A stretch of 64,000 nt of DNA, taken from positions 434,001 through 498,000 of the forward strand of contig JADJGB010000001.1 of assembly GCA_016708305.1 (NCBI GenBank), written 5' to 3'. A program made the translations under genes and the position numbers. This DNA is from Sphingobacteriales bacterium. Its GTDB lineage: Bacteria > Bacteroidota > Bacteroidia > Chitinophagales > Chitinophagaceae. Of this stretch, positions 50,289 through 61,187 are shown piece by piece. The notes beneath the pieces are model-generated. The model was not told the origin of the DNA. It saw only the letters and a program-made list of their open reading frames with translations, and made no database searches. Every line of letters starts with the position of its first letter. Within the stretch, counting starts at the first letter, position 1.

Positions 50289-50882
50289 ATGACTGAATTT
50301 GAAGATATTAAATCAAGAATCTGGCAAAAAGCACATGAATTATTTATACAATTTGGCAAACGCAGTGTGAGTATGGATGAAATAGCTGCCGCTTTAGGTA
50401 TGAGCAAAAAGACTATTTATATTCACTTTAAAGACAAAAACGCTATAGTAGAGGAGGCTATCAATAATGTTATTAAAAATAGTCGCGATTGTATAATTTA
50501 TGAAAAGGAAATTAGTGAAAATGCTATTGAGGAGGCATTAAAGGGAGTAGATGCTTTTGACAGAGTACTCAGCAGAATAAATCCCTCTTTGATATTTGAC
50601 CTGCAAAAATATCATCCCAAAGTGTATTTGCTTTTTGCTAAATATAAAAATGAATTTATTTATGAAATGGTAAAGGCAAATATGGAGCGGGAATTGATGA
50701 AGGTATTTATAGAAATGAAATTGACATAGAGGTGCTTTCAAGAATGAGGGTAAGAAAATGTATGGATTCCATTTGACCCTGAGTATTATACCCAGTTTGA
50801 AATATCCATTTCACAAATTCAAAAAGAAATATTCCTTCATTTTTTGTATGGAATAGTTTCGAAAAAGGATACAGTATTTTAA
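50289..50882 (+). CDS. TetR/AcrR-family regulator of the efflux operon, frame broken twice
   Basis: About 198 residues when corrected. The N-terminal HTH domain is clear: IWQKAHELFIQFGKRSVSMD, EIAAALGMSKKTIYIHFKDK. The C-terminal ligand-binding part is helical. The frame shifts near 50692 (one G missing in GGG; ERGIDEGIYRNEIDIEVL follows) and near 50776 (one T missing; FDPEYYTQFEISISQIQKE follows), ending at 50882, the normal TetR length. It is the first gene of a run with tolC, acrA and acrB, and the efflux substrate would be its likely inducer. Self-regulation is inferred from position. Confidence 0.85.
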
Positions 50883-50918
50883 ATAATTACAAAAACCAAC
50901 GTTTAAATAAACTATCAA

Positions 50919-52250
50919 ATGAAAAATATAAAATAGCATTCGGGCTATTATTTTTACTATTGGCTACAACTACCTTTTCTCAGCAGGTACATCATTTTTC
51001 CTTAAAGGAAGCTTTGATTTATGCGCAAAAAAACAATGTACAGGTAAAAATGCATTACTGGATGTGAAACTCAACAGCAGGTAAATCGCGAAGTTACCGG
51101 CACTGCCTATCCTCAATTGTCGGGAAGCAGTCAGCTAACTTACAATGCGTCGCTGCCAACTAGTCTTGTTCCATCTGAGTTTTTTGGAGGAAAGCCGGGT
51201 GAATATGCCCGTCTGAAGTTTGGGGTAAACTGGTCATCCTCCGCAGGTTTTGCCTTGAACCAATTATTGTTTGACGGGCAGGTTTTTACCGGTTTGCAAG
51301 CCAGGCAAACCCTGATAGATTTTAAAAACAAAAATGTAGAAGTAACCGAAGAGCAAATTAGAACCAATGTGGCAAAAATCTATTATCAATTGGTAGTAAG
51401 CAATACGCAAATAACTTTGCTTGACACCAATATTACCTTGATTAAAAAACTGAACCATGATACCAAAATCATGTATGAAAATGGATTTGCCGAAAAACTG
51501 GATATGGATAAACAAGAAGTTCAACTTGCTAACCTGAATTCTACAAGAACAACGGTTATTAACCAGATTGATAATGGTTATTTAGGGCTGAAAGTATTGA
51601 TGGGCATGCCATTGACCGACTCATTGGTTTTGACGGATAACTTATCTGATGACATGATTAGAGAGGGAATTCTGGAAGCTTCCAATTTTGATTACAATCA
51701 GCGAAAAGATTATCAATTTGCCAAGCTGGGTGTAAAACTCAATGAATATGATATTCAGCGATACAAGTATAGTAAAATGCCACAGCTCAGCCTGACCGGC
51801 TATTACAATGAAATGACACAAAGCAATAAGCTTGATTTATATAGCGGGCATGCCTATTGGTCTCCGGTGAGCGCTTTCACTCTTAATCTCAGAGTGCCAT
51901 TATTTACTGGTTTTGCAGCCAATGCAAGAATCATTCAGGCAAAAATAAGATTAGAAGAAACACATAACAATATTGAAGCAATGAAGCTGAATATTGACAG
52001 AGAAATTCAAACGGCTGTTAACAATTTTAAGTCAGCGATTACCAATCTCGATTATCAAAAGAATAATATGAGCCTGGCTCAAAATGTTTACAATCAGACA
52101 AAGAAAAAATATGAAATAGGAACAGGAAGCCAGACAGAAATTAATCTTGCAAGAGCAGACATGGAAGCTGCACAAACAAATTATTACAATGCTCTTTACA
52201 ATGCGGTGATAGCGAAAGTAGATTTCATGAAAGCTACCGGCAAACTTTAA
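50919..52250 (+). CDS. TolC-family outer-membrane efflux channel, frame broken near its start
   Basis: About 443 residues. The ATG at 50919 opens a signal peptide (MKNIKIAFGLLFLLLATTTF) once one A is added after AAAA near 50935. Two more one-base breaks near 51050 and 51070 join VKNALLDVKLQQQVNREVTG. The remainder is unbroken and shows the two OEP repeats: TNVAKIYYQLVVSNTQITLL and EIQTAVNNFKSAITNLDYQK, YEIGTGSQTEINLARADMEA. TolC trimers form the exit duct for RND pumps. Encoded between the TetR regulator and the adaptor, with 38 bp to the latter. Confidence 0.9.
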
Positions 52251-52288
52251 AGAGGAAACTATATATCCATTAAAATTTATAACATACC

Positions 52289-53487
52289 ATGCAATACATT
52301 TTTAAATCAATTATGGCCTTCATTTTGGTTTTATCCTTGGTTTCCTGCGGGGGAGGAAAAGAAAAAGGAAAATTGGGCGATAAAAAAGTTCAGTTGGAAA
52401 AACTGAAAAGTCAGCAAAAAAAATTAGGAGAACAAATTGAAAAACTGGAAGAAGAAATGGCCGGGTTAGATCCTTCAAGTATTAAAGCCAAATTAGTAAG
52501 AACTGAACCCATTGCAGGAGCGTCTTTTAGTCATTATATTGACTTGCAAGGAAAAATTGATGCCAAAAACGTTGCCTACGTAGCCCCAAGGGGAATGGCA
52601 GGTGTAGTGAAGGCATTGTATGTAAAAAAGGGCGATGTCGTAAGAAAAGGACAAACTCTTGCAAAACTTGATGATGCAGTGGCCAGACAGCAGGTAGCTG
52701 CAGTGATACAGCAATCTGATGTATTAAAAACCCAGTTGAATCTTGCGAAAACTGCATTACAGCGTCAGCAAAATTTGTGGGATAATAATATCGGAACCGA
52801 AATGCAGGTAATAAAGGCCAAGGCGGATGTGGAAGCGCTCTCCAGTCAAGTTCGTGCTATAGAGGCACAGGTGAGAATGGCGAAAGAGCAACAAAATTTT
52901 TCAATCATTATAGCCGATATAAGTGGCACAATTGACCAGGTAAATGTGCGAGTTGGAGAAACCTTTACGGGGATATCTGCTACCGGTCCCCAAATTTCAA
53001 TTGTGAATACATCTGTTTTAAAACTGCTTGTAAATGTACCTGAAACTTATTTAGATAAAGTAACGGTGGGCACACCTCTGGTGATTACTTTGCCAGAAGG
53101 AAATAATGGAAAAATTAACACAACCGTTTCGGTAGTGAGTAAACTGATTGATCCTTCTTCCAGAACTTTTTATATTGAAGCTAATGTGCCAACCGATCCT
53201 TCGTTAAGGGCCAATCAGATTGCAAAAGTTCAGATACAGGATTACTCCAGACCGGATGCAATTACCATCCCTGTAAATACTCTGCAAAATGACCAACAAG
53301 GTAAATACGTGATGGTAGCAGTAGCCGAAAATAACAAATTGGTAGCACGAAAAAGAGAGTAAATGTAGGCCAGTTGTACGAAGACAGACTTGAAGTAAAA
53401 GCCGGAATTGACAAGGGCGATCAACTTATTACACAAGGGTTTGAAAACCTTTATGATGGGCAGGTAATTGCAAAATCTGAAGGTTAA
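52289..53487 (+). CDS. RND efflux periplasmic adaptor lipoprotein (AcrA/MexA-like), frame broken near its end
   Basis: About 399 residues. The signal peptide has a lipobox (LVLSLVSC, Cys at about residue 20), so it is anchored as a lipoprotein. A short coiled coil (KLKSQQKKLGEQIEKLEEEM) precedes the lipoyl half-motif VAPRGMAGVVKALYVKKGD, the hairpin (QVRAIEAQVRMAKEQQNF), and the second lipoyl half (ADISGTIDQVNVRVGETFTG), then the beta-barrel. At about 53350 a missing A shifts the frame; RVNVGQLYEDRLEVKAGIDK continues to a stop at 53487. It links the TolC channel to the RND pump encoded on either side. Confidence 0.9.
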
Positions 53488-53541
53488 AGGATAATTCATT
53501 GTAGAGCTTTTAAACTATTTGAACCAGATTAAAAATATTAT

Positions 53542-56500
53542 ATGAGTGTATTAGAAAATTTTTCTGAAAAATTTAAGGAGTTTTCGCTTACATCGTGGGC
53601 AGTTCGCAACAGGACAACTGTTTATCTTTTAATCCTCCTTGTTTCCATTATGGGAGCAATAAAGTTTATTACTACTCCTAAGGAGAGTTTTCCTGATGTG
53701 GTGCTGCCAACAGTGTTCATTCAAACTGTGTATGTAGGTAATTCGCCAAAGGATATGGAGAATCTGGTTACCCAACCTATTGAAAAACAAATTAAAGGAA
53801 TGAGTGGAGTGAAGATTGATAAACTCACCAGTACTTCATTTCAGGATTATTCGGTTATTGTTATTCAGTTTGACACCAAAGAGAAGATAGATGAGGCGCT
53901 GCAAAAAGTGAAAGACGCAATTGACAAAGCAAAAATGGATTTGCCAACAGATCTTACTCAACAACCTACTGCAATGGAATTCAGCCTTTCGGAAATTCCA
54001 ATTATGTACGTAAATATCAGCGGCGATTATGATCCTATGAGGTTAAAGATATTTGCCGATAAAATGAAAGACAGGCTCGAAGAAATTACTCAGATAATGC
54101 GTGTAGATTTGGTAGGAGCGCCGGAAAGGGGAGTTTCAGGTGAATGTTGACAATGCCAGAATGCAGGCAGCCAATGTTACCTTCAACGATATTTCAAATG
54201 CTATAAAATTTGAAAATATGGATATATCCGGCGGATTGCTGGAAGTAGGTAACATGCGAAGAAATCTACAGTTGAAAGGTCAGTTTAAAACCGCTTACGA
54301 TATTGAGAATGTGATTATACGCAACAGTACCGGCAACCCGGTTTATCTTAAAGATATTGCTTTAGTAAAAGATACCATAAAGGAGACTTCAAGTTATGCG
54401 CGTTTGGATGGAAAGAACGTAATTACACTAAATATCATTAAACGAAGTGGTGAAAATCTAATTGAAACATCGGATCTCGTAAAAGAAATTTCAAAGGAAA
54501 TGCAGACCAATGAATTTCCAAAGGATCTTAAAGTTACCATAACAGGCGATCAAAGTATCTCTACCCGAACTTCTTTTAACGACCTCATTAATTCTATTAT
54601 TATTGGATTCATGTTGGTATTAGTTATTCTAATGTTCTTTATGGGTATTACCAATGCTTTCTTTGTAGCATTGAGTGTGCCCTTGAGTATGTTTGTAGCT
54701 TTCATTTTTTTACCATTAGGTGAGGTAATTGTTGGTGGCAATATTACACTCAATTTTATGGTGCTCTTTGCATTGCTCTTTGGGTTGGGTATTATCGTGG
54801 ATGATGCCATTGTGGTTATAGAAAATACCCACCGGATATTTGTGGATGCAAAAGGGCGAATTCCTTCCGAAACGGCTGCAAGAATGGCGGCAGGAGAAGT
54901 TTTTGTGCCGGTATTGGCGGGCACGCTTACTACATTAGCTCCTTTCTTTCCGTTACTTTTTTGGCCCGGCATCTTTGGCAAGTTTATGATCTATCTGCCT
55001 TTAATGCTGATATTTACCCTTACAGCATCTTTATTGGTGGCATTTTTTAATGAATCCGGTGTTTGCAGTAGATTTCACGAATCATAAAGATGATGACTAT
55101 AATTTCAAAGGAGAAAAGGCACAGGTATTTAAGCGCCCGTTCTTTAGGGTAATGGTTACTTTGGGAATTTTGTTTGACTTGATTGGTTTACTTGCCAGAC
55201 CTAATGGGTCTATATTTTTCTTTTTTGGAAACCTATCTTTTTTCATGGCATTACTGGGTGTTTTAAATGCCTATTTCTTTGAAGGTCGGGTGCGTTATTT
55301 TCAAAACCATGCCTTGCCCTGGATTATGGGCCATTATGAGCAATTGCTGAGATGGGTTTTGAAAGGATGGCGACCTGTTTGGTTATTGTTAAGCGCTGTG
55401 GGCCTGCTTATATTTTCAATTTTGTATTTTCAATTTCAACAGTAGCGGGCAGAACAAAAATTATATTCTTTCCCGATTCAGACCCGACATTTATTTATGT
55501 ATATCTTAAAATGCCGGCAGGTACCGATGTTAAATATACCGATTCGATTACCCGACTGTTGGAAACCAAGGTGAATCATGTTTTAGGTATTGACCCTTCC
55601 GCTAATAAAACCAATCCGATAGTAGAAAGTATAATTTCAAACGTAGCTGTAGGCGCTGCTGAGCCTAACAGTGGAAGCATGGGTGCAAGAAGCGAATTGG
55701 GCAGAATTCAGATTTCTTTTGTTGAATTTGAAAAAAGACATGGACATAGCACAAAACCTTACCTTGACTCTTTAAGAGCAAGCATCAAAGGTATTCCGGG
55801 GGCTGAAATTACCGTTGATAAACAGAAGGGTGGTCCGCCCACTGATCCGCCTGTTAATATTGAAGTGAGCGGAGAGGATTTTGATGAAATAATAAAATCA
55901 GCCACTGGCCTTAAAAACTTTCTTGACAGTGCGCAGGTTCCAGGTATTGAAGAACTGAAAATGGATATTGACCTCAATAATCCTGAAATTACGCTCACCG
56001 TCAACAGAGAGCGGGCTTTAATCGAAGGAGTTTCATCTGCTCAGATTGGTTCTCAAATAAGAACGGCGCTGTTTGGTAATGAAGCCAGTAAAATAAAGGA
56101 TGGTGATGATGAATACAAAATACAGGTAAGAACAGGTGAACTACAAAGAAACAATCTAACAGATATCTTAAATATGAACGTGAGTTTTAGAGATATGGCC
56201 TCAGGTAAATTCAAAAGTGTGCCTATTAGTTCTCTTGTAAATATTGATTATACAAATACGCTGGGAAGTGTAAAAAGAAAAAATCAAAAACGTACAATAA
56301 CCCTGTACAGTACCTTGTTGTCAGGATATACTTCTACCGGAATAAATGCCCAGTTGAAAAAAGTAATCAATCAGTTTAGAGGTGTTTCAAATAATGTAAC
56401 TATAACTCAAACAGGGGAAGGAAAGCAGCAAATGGAAACCATGAATTTCCTTCAATTTGCATTTATTTGGTCGGTTTTACTGATTTTGTTAGTGCTGGCA

Positions 56501-57171
56501 TGGCAGTTTAATTCTATGAGTAAATCTGTAATTATTCTTACAGAAATTGTCTTTAGTATTATAGGTGTGATGTTAGGTTTTGCTATTACAGGAATGACGG
56601 TTTCTTCGGTAATGGTGGGAGTGGGGGTGTTAGGCCTTGCCGGAATTGTAATTAAAAATGGTATTCTTGTAATTGAGTTTGCGGATGAACTTAGGGAACG
56701 AGGTTTAAAACCCGTGAGGCAGTTATACAAGCTGGAAAAATCAGAATTATTCCGGTGATGCTTACGGCGGTTGCCGCTATTCTGGCGCTTATACCATTGG
56801 CAATCGGATTTAATATCAACTTTTACAACATGTTCTCCGAATTCAATCCACACATTTTTTTTGGTGGAGATAGTGTGGCTTTCTGGGGGCCATTGTCCTG
56901 GACAATCATTTTTGGCCTTACAGTGGCATTTTTCCTGACCTTGGTAATGGTGCCCACTATGTACGTAATTGCCGAGAGGCTCAAGCGCCCAATGCGTAAG
57001 ACTTTTGGTGGTAAGTGGGTATCGTTTATGGGTATTCCGCCAATGATTTTCCTTTTTATTCCAATGATGATATACAGCATGATCAAACAGAAAAAAAGAG
57101 TGGAGAAAAGAAGAAAAAAACTCGCAAATGACGCTAATAGTAATGAAGCGTTTGTGGGAAGTTGGTTTTAA
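53542..57171 (+). CDS. RND efflux permease (AcrB-like HAE family), frame broken four times
   Basis: About 1,209 residues over five frames. It is the proton-driven pump of the system. N-terminal helix and porter domain: SWAVRNRTTVYLLILLVSIM, FPDVVLPTVFIQTVYVGNSP, TQPIEKQIKGMSGV. The proton-relay Asp pair is in LFGLGIIVDDAIVVIENTHR. The second half has AGTDVKYTDSITRLLETKV and GVLGLAGIVIKNGILVIEF. Breaks: an extra G near 54131, an extra A near 55050, one around 55435, and a missing base near 56720 (EAVIQAGKIRIIPVMLTAV resumes). It is longer than AcrB because of an insertion in the middle and a basic C-terminal tail (KKRVEKRRKK). The substrate is unknown. Confidence 0.9.
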
Positions 57172-57194
57172 TCTCTGAGTCAGAAAAATATTAT

Positions 57195-57232
57195 AAATCT
57201 CTTTGCTTAGAAATAGGTAGAGAGATTTTTTT
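57195..57232 (+). terminator. Intrinsic terminator of the efflux operon
   Basis: AAATCTCT (57195-57202) pairs with AGAGATTT (57221-57228), followed by TTTTT; 24 bp after the acrB-like stop. Confidence 0.8.
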
Positions 57233-57502
57233 ATTGATAAATTTCTTCTGTTTTCTTATTTTTTTAATATTCAGAAGTAATTGCTTCCAGTGAACTTCGC
57301 TTTGCCAAATAATCATTCTTTTGGGTATGAAATATTCCTATGACTCATTTCATTGATTTTCATTTAGGATTTGCCGCTTCTTATTTTTTCGGTTCTATCC
57401 CGTATGAAGCCGTTTAAATTAATTTCGTCTATTCGATAAAAACCACTACTGAAAAGAATAAATGAATTGTTTTTATTTCTACTTTTATCAAAATATACTA
57501 CT
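57233..57502. other. Gap between the efflux operon and the C1 peptidase gene
   Basis: About 270 bp after the terminator, AT-rich, with no gene, RNA or clear promoter recognised. Confidence 0.4.
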
Positions 57503-59117
57503 ATGCCAATAAGAATGACAGATGATCCGCAAGGGCAGGATAATTATGACTATAATGATGACAGTGGTGGAGGACGATCGAATTTTCCAGGGGGTGGAGG
57601 CGGCGGAGGTTTATTGAGTCTGCTGCCGTTGTTGCTCGGCTTGTTTAGAGGTAAGGGCATCATTTGGCTGATAGTCATTGGCCTTGCTATTTATTTTCTG
57701 GGAGGGAAAGGTGGTTGTAATTTGGGTGGCTTGTTGGGTGACGATAATAGTGGAGTGCAACAATTGTTTTCAAAAAGCGGATATGGGTACAGCGCCAAAG
57801 AATTTGATAAAGCATCCATTTATGAAGGGTTGGAAGATAACAATGCAAAAAATCCTTTACCTGAAGCAGTTTCTTTGCTACGGTTTGCTCCTCGTCGCGG
57901 CGATCAGGGTCAGCAGGGAAGTTGTGTGGCATGGAGCAGCGCCTATGCAGCCCAAACAATTCTGACTGCTGCCGCTACGGGAAAGGACCCCAATTTTATT
58001 GCATTCAGTCCCTCATATCTGTATAATCAAATCAGGTTGAGCCAGGACTGTCAGGGGTCTTATATACAGCGTGCTATGGAAGCTATCAAACGTAATGGCG
58101 GAGTGCCTTTGAGCCAATACCCTTATAATGATCAGGATTGCAGCCGAAGCCCATCAGGGGCAGATCTGGCAACCGGAAGGCAAAACACTATTCATGGCTT
58201 TACCCGCCTGACTGAGGGTGATAACCTGAACCAGATAAGCGTAAGAGCAGTAAAAGAGCATTTAGCAAAAGATGCTCCAGTTGTAATTGGAATGTTAGTT
58301 GGCCAAAGTTTTATGACAGATATGATGGGACGAGAATTATGGCAACCACAAGGATTAGATAAGGCACAGGTTGGCCTGGGAGGTCATGCCATGTGTGTCA
58401 TCGGATATGATGACAGGAAATTTGGAGGCGCTTTTCAGATAATGAACAGTTGGACTCCTCAATGGGGTAAAGATGGTATTGCCTGGGTAAGATACGGCGA
58501 TTTTAAAAATTTTGTTCGTGAGGCTTATGGTATTGATCCGCTTCCTAAATCTGCGGCGGTAGCCAATTTACCTTTGGAATGTAGTGTTGGGTTAATCAAC
58601 AATGCTACAAAACAATATATTAAGCTGAAATCAACTGGGAATAACACATTTCAAACTGTTACACCCATCAAGGTAGGAGCAAGATTTAAAATGGAAGTAA
58701 AAAACGCTACTGAATGTTATGTATATATGTTTGGGCAGGAAACAGACGGTACCAGTTATATTTTATTTCCTTATTTAAAGCCGGGGCAAACAGTTTCAAA
58801 GCATTCCCCTTATTGTGGAATTACAGGGTTTCGGGTTTTTCCTAAGTCTGAATCTTTAGAAGCTGACAATATCGGCAACAAAGATTATATAGCTGTAGTA
58901 ACCAGTAAAAAAGAATTGAATTATAATCAGTTGAATAACGCTATCAGCACTAGCGCACAGACCACCTATTCAGGGAAGGTAAATGACGCTTTAAAAAAGT
59001 ATCCTTGTTTCCACTGCCACTTATAGCGCAACGGGTGATGGTAAAATCAATTTCAAAGTAAATGCATCGACTAATCAGGTCGTAGCAACTATTGTTGCAT
59101 TTGATAAGGCACCCTAA
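57503..59117 (+). CDS. Membrane-anchored C1-family (papain-like) cysteine peptidase with DUF4384-like C-terminal domain, frame broken near its end
   Basis: About 538 residues from the ATG at 57503. An acidic/Gly-rich N-terminus (GGGRSNFPGGGGGGGLL) is followed by one membrane helix (KGIIWLIVIGLAIYFLGG), then the peptidase domain: oxyanion Gln and nucleophile Cys in DQGQQGSCVAWSSAYA, His in VGLGGHAMCVIGYDDR, Asn in FQIMNSWTPQWGKDGI. The last 170 residues (LECSVGLINNATKQYI, YVYMFGQETDGTSYILFPYL) look like DUF4384. At about 59008 a missing base shifts the frame; VSTATYSATGDGKINFKVNA continues to 59117. Similar proteins occur in Bacteroidota without known substrates. YyaL-like gene begins 24 bp later. 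Confidence 0.82.
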
Positions 59118-59141
59118 AAATTCAAAAAATAAATTCAGAAA

Positions 59142-61187
59142 TTGTCCAATCATTTAATGCACGAAACAAGTCCTTATCTTTTGCAACACGCACATAATCC
59201 TGTGGATTGGTATCCCTGGTGTGATGAAGCGTTGAAAAAGGCAAAGGATGAAGACAAGCCAATCCTTGTGAGCATAGGCTATGCAGCCTGCCACTGGTGC
59301 CATGTGATGGAAAGGGAGAGTTTTGAAGATGTAGAGACGGCCGGCTTTATGAATGACCATTTTATCAATATAAAAATAGATCGGGAGGAAAGGCCCGATC
59401 TCGATCACATTTATATGGATGCCGTACAGGCAATGACCGGTAGCGGTGGGTGGCCATTGAATGTTTTTTTGACGACTGATAGAAAACCATTCTACGGCGG
59501 TACTTATTTTCCTCCGGAGCCTATAGGCAACCGGCCTTCATGGATGGATGTTCTTCTGGCCGTTTCAAATGCGGTTAAAAATAAAAGAAAGGATATTGAG
59601 GAACAGGCTGAAAAATTAACCGGCCATTTGCATCTGTTCAATTCTTTCGGTATAGAGACTGAGGGAGCGAATAATTTTCTCAACGAAGATCAAGCAGACA
59701 TGGCATGTAATATCCTTTTGAAATCAGCCGATAAACAATGCGGTGGTTTTGGCAGCGCTCCTAAATTTCCTCAAACTTTTGCAATTCAATATTTACTGCG
59801 TTATTATTTTTCAGAAAAGAAAAGGGTTGACAGTCATGCCGAAGCAGCGTTGCAGCAAGCATTGTTAAGCTTAGATAAAATGATAGAAGGCGGTATTTAT
59901 GATCAGGTGGGAGGCGGGTTTGCCAGATACTCAACTGATAGAGAATGGCTGGTGCCTCATTTCGAAAAAATGCTTTACGATAATGCATTGTTGGTTTCGG
60001 TTTTAACTGAAGCTTTTCAAATCATAAAGAATAAAAAATACAAAAAGGTTATTGACTTTACTTTAGATTTTGTTGAAAGAGAAATGCGCCATCCACAGGG
60101 CGGGTTTTATTCGGCTCTGGATGCAGATAGCGAAGGAGAAGAAGGAAGATTCTATGTTTGGGGTTATGATGAGGTAATAGATGTATTGGGAGATGATGCG
60201 GAAATCTTTACTGCATATTACGATATTACGCCTGAAGGAAATTGGGAAGGAAAAAATATTCTCAGGATATTGGAACCTCTTGAAGAATTTTCGAATCGGT
60301 TAAAAAAGCCGGTTGACGAAGTGGAAGCAATTTTAAATAGAGGGATAAAAAAATTAACGACGAAACGCTCTAAGAGGATTCGCCCGGCATTGGATGATAA
60401 AGTCATTTTGGGATGGAATGTGTTGATGAATATCGCTTATAGCAAAGCATACGCAGCTACCGGTGAGGAAAAGTATTTGCAAAGAGCTATACAAAATATG
60501 CAATTCCTGATTGAGGCATTTAAAAATCAGGATGGTTCTTACAATCATGTCTGGAAAAATAATCATTCCAAATACACCGCCTTTTTGGATGATTATGCAT
60601 TTTTGATTCAAGCGTTGTTGCAACTTCAGAAAGTGAGCGGGGATAACCGTTGGCTGGATATTGCCGAATCTCTTTGTAATAAGGTCATTGAGGATTTTAG
60701 TGAAGACGAAATGTTTTTTTATTACACTTCTTCATACAACCGGGACGTAATTGTGAGGAGGAGAGAAATTTATGACAATGCCACACCATCCGGAAATGCG
60801 GTAATGGCTCAAAACCTTTATGAATTGGGGACTTTTTTGGATAAACGGGAATGGGTCCAAAGAGCTGAAAGAATGTTTTCAGGGATGAATAATATGATGG
60901 TAAAATATCCTGCCAGCTTTGGCGCCTGGCTTTGTAATGCTTTTGAAATGATGAAAGGGTTGGACGAAATTGTGCTGATGGGCGATTATCAAAATGCCCG
61001 GAAGGAAATATTGGCTCAATATTTACCACACTCAATTTTTATGGCTTCGGATAAACAGGAAGACAAATATCCTTTGCTAAAAAATAAACAGATTCTTCAA
61101 CCATTGACTATTTACTTGTGTAAAAATTATGCATGTCAGCAACCGGTTTATTCTGTAGAAAAATTAATCAATAACCTACAGGTATGA
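59142..61187 (+). CDS. Thioredoxin-domain protein of the YyaL/DUF255 family
   Basis: 681 residues. The N-terminal domain is thioredoxin-like: HETSPYLLQHAHNPVDWYPW, and a CxxC site in GYAACHWCHVMERESFEDVE, with GSGGWPLNVFLTTDRKPFYG. The rest is an (alpha/alpha)6 barrel related to N-acylglucosamine 2-epimerases: GGGFARYSTDREWLVPHFEK, ALDADSEGEEGRFYVW, DNATPSGNAVMAQNLYELG. The frame starts with TTG at 59142 (MSNHLMHET); the first ATG is at 59157 and would trim five residues. Family members exist in bacteria and animals (SPATA20) and have no established reaction. Its 3' end overlaps uvrC by 12 bp, tail to tail. Confidence 0.88.
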   Translation: MSNHLMHETSPYLLQHAHNPVDWYPWCDEALKKAKDEDKPILVSIGYAACHWCHVMERESFEDVETAGFMNDHFINIKIDREERPDLDHIYMDAVQAMTGSGGWPLNVFLTTDRKPFYGGTYFPPEPIGNRPSWMDVLLAVSNAVKNKRKDIEEQAEKLTGHLHLFNSFGIETEGANNFLNEDQADMACNILLKSADKQCGGFGSAPKFPQTFAIQYLLRYYFSEKKRVDSHAEAALQQALLSLDKMIEGGIYDQVGGGFARYSTDREWLVPHFEKMLYDNALLVSVLTEAFQIIKNKKYKKVIDFTLDFVEREMRHPQGGFYSALDADSEGEEGRFYVWGYDEVIDVLGDDAEIFTAYYDITPEGNWEGKNILRILEPLEEFSNRLKKPVDEVEAILNRGIKKLTTKRSKRIRPALDDKVILGWNVLMNIAYSKAYAATGEEKYLQRAIQNMQFLIEAFKNQDGSYNHVWKNNHSKYTAFLDDYAFLIQALLQLQKVSGDNRWLDIAESLCNKVIEDFSEDEMFFYYTSSYNRDVIVRRREIYDNATPSGNAVMAQNLYELGTFLDKREWVQRAERMFSGMNNMMVKYPASFGAWLCNAFEMMKGLDEIVLMGDYQNARKEILAQYLPHSIFMASDKQEDKYPLLKNKQILQPLTIYLCKNYACQQPVYSVEKLINNLQV

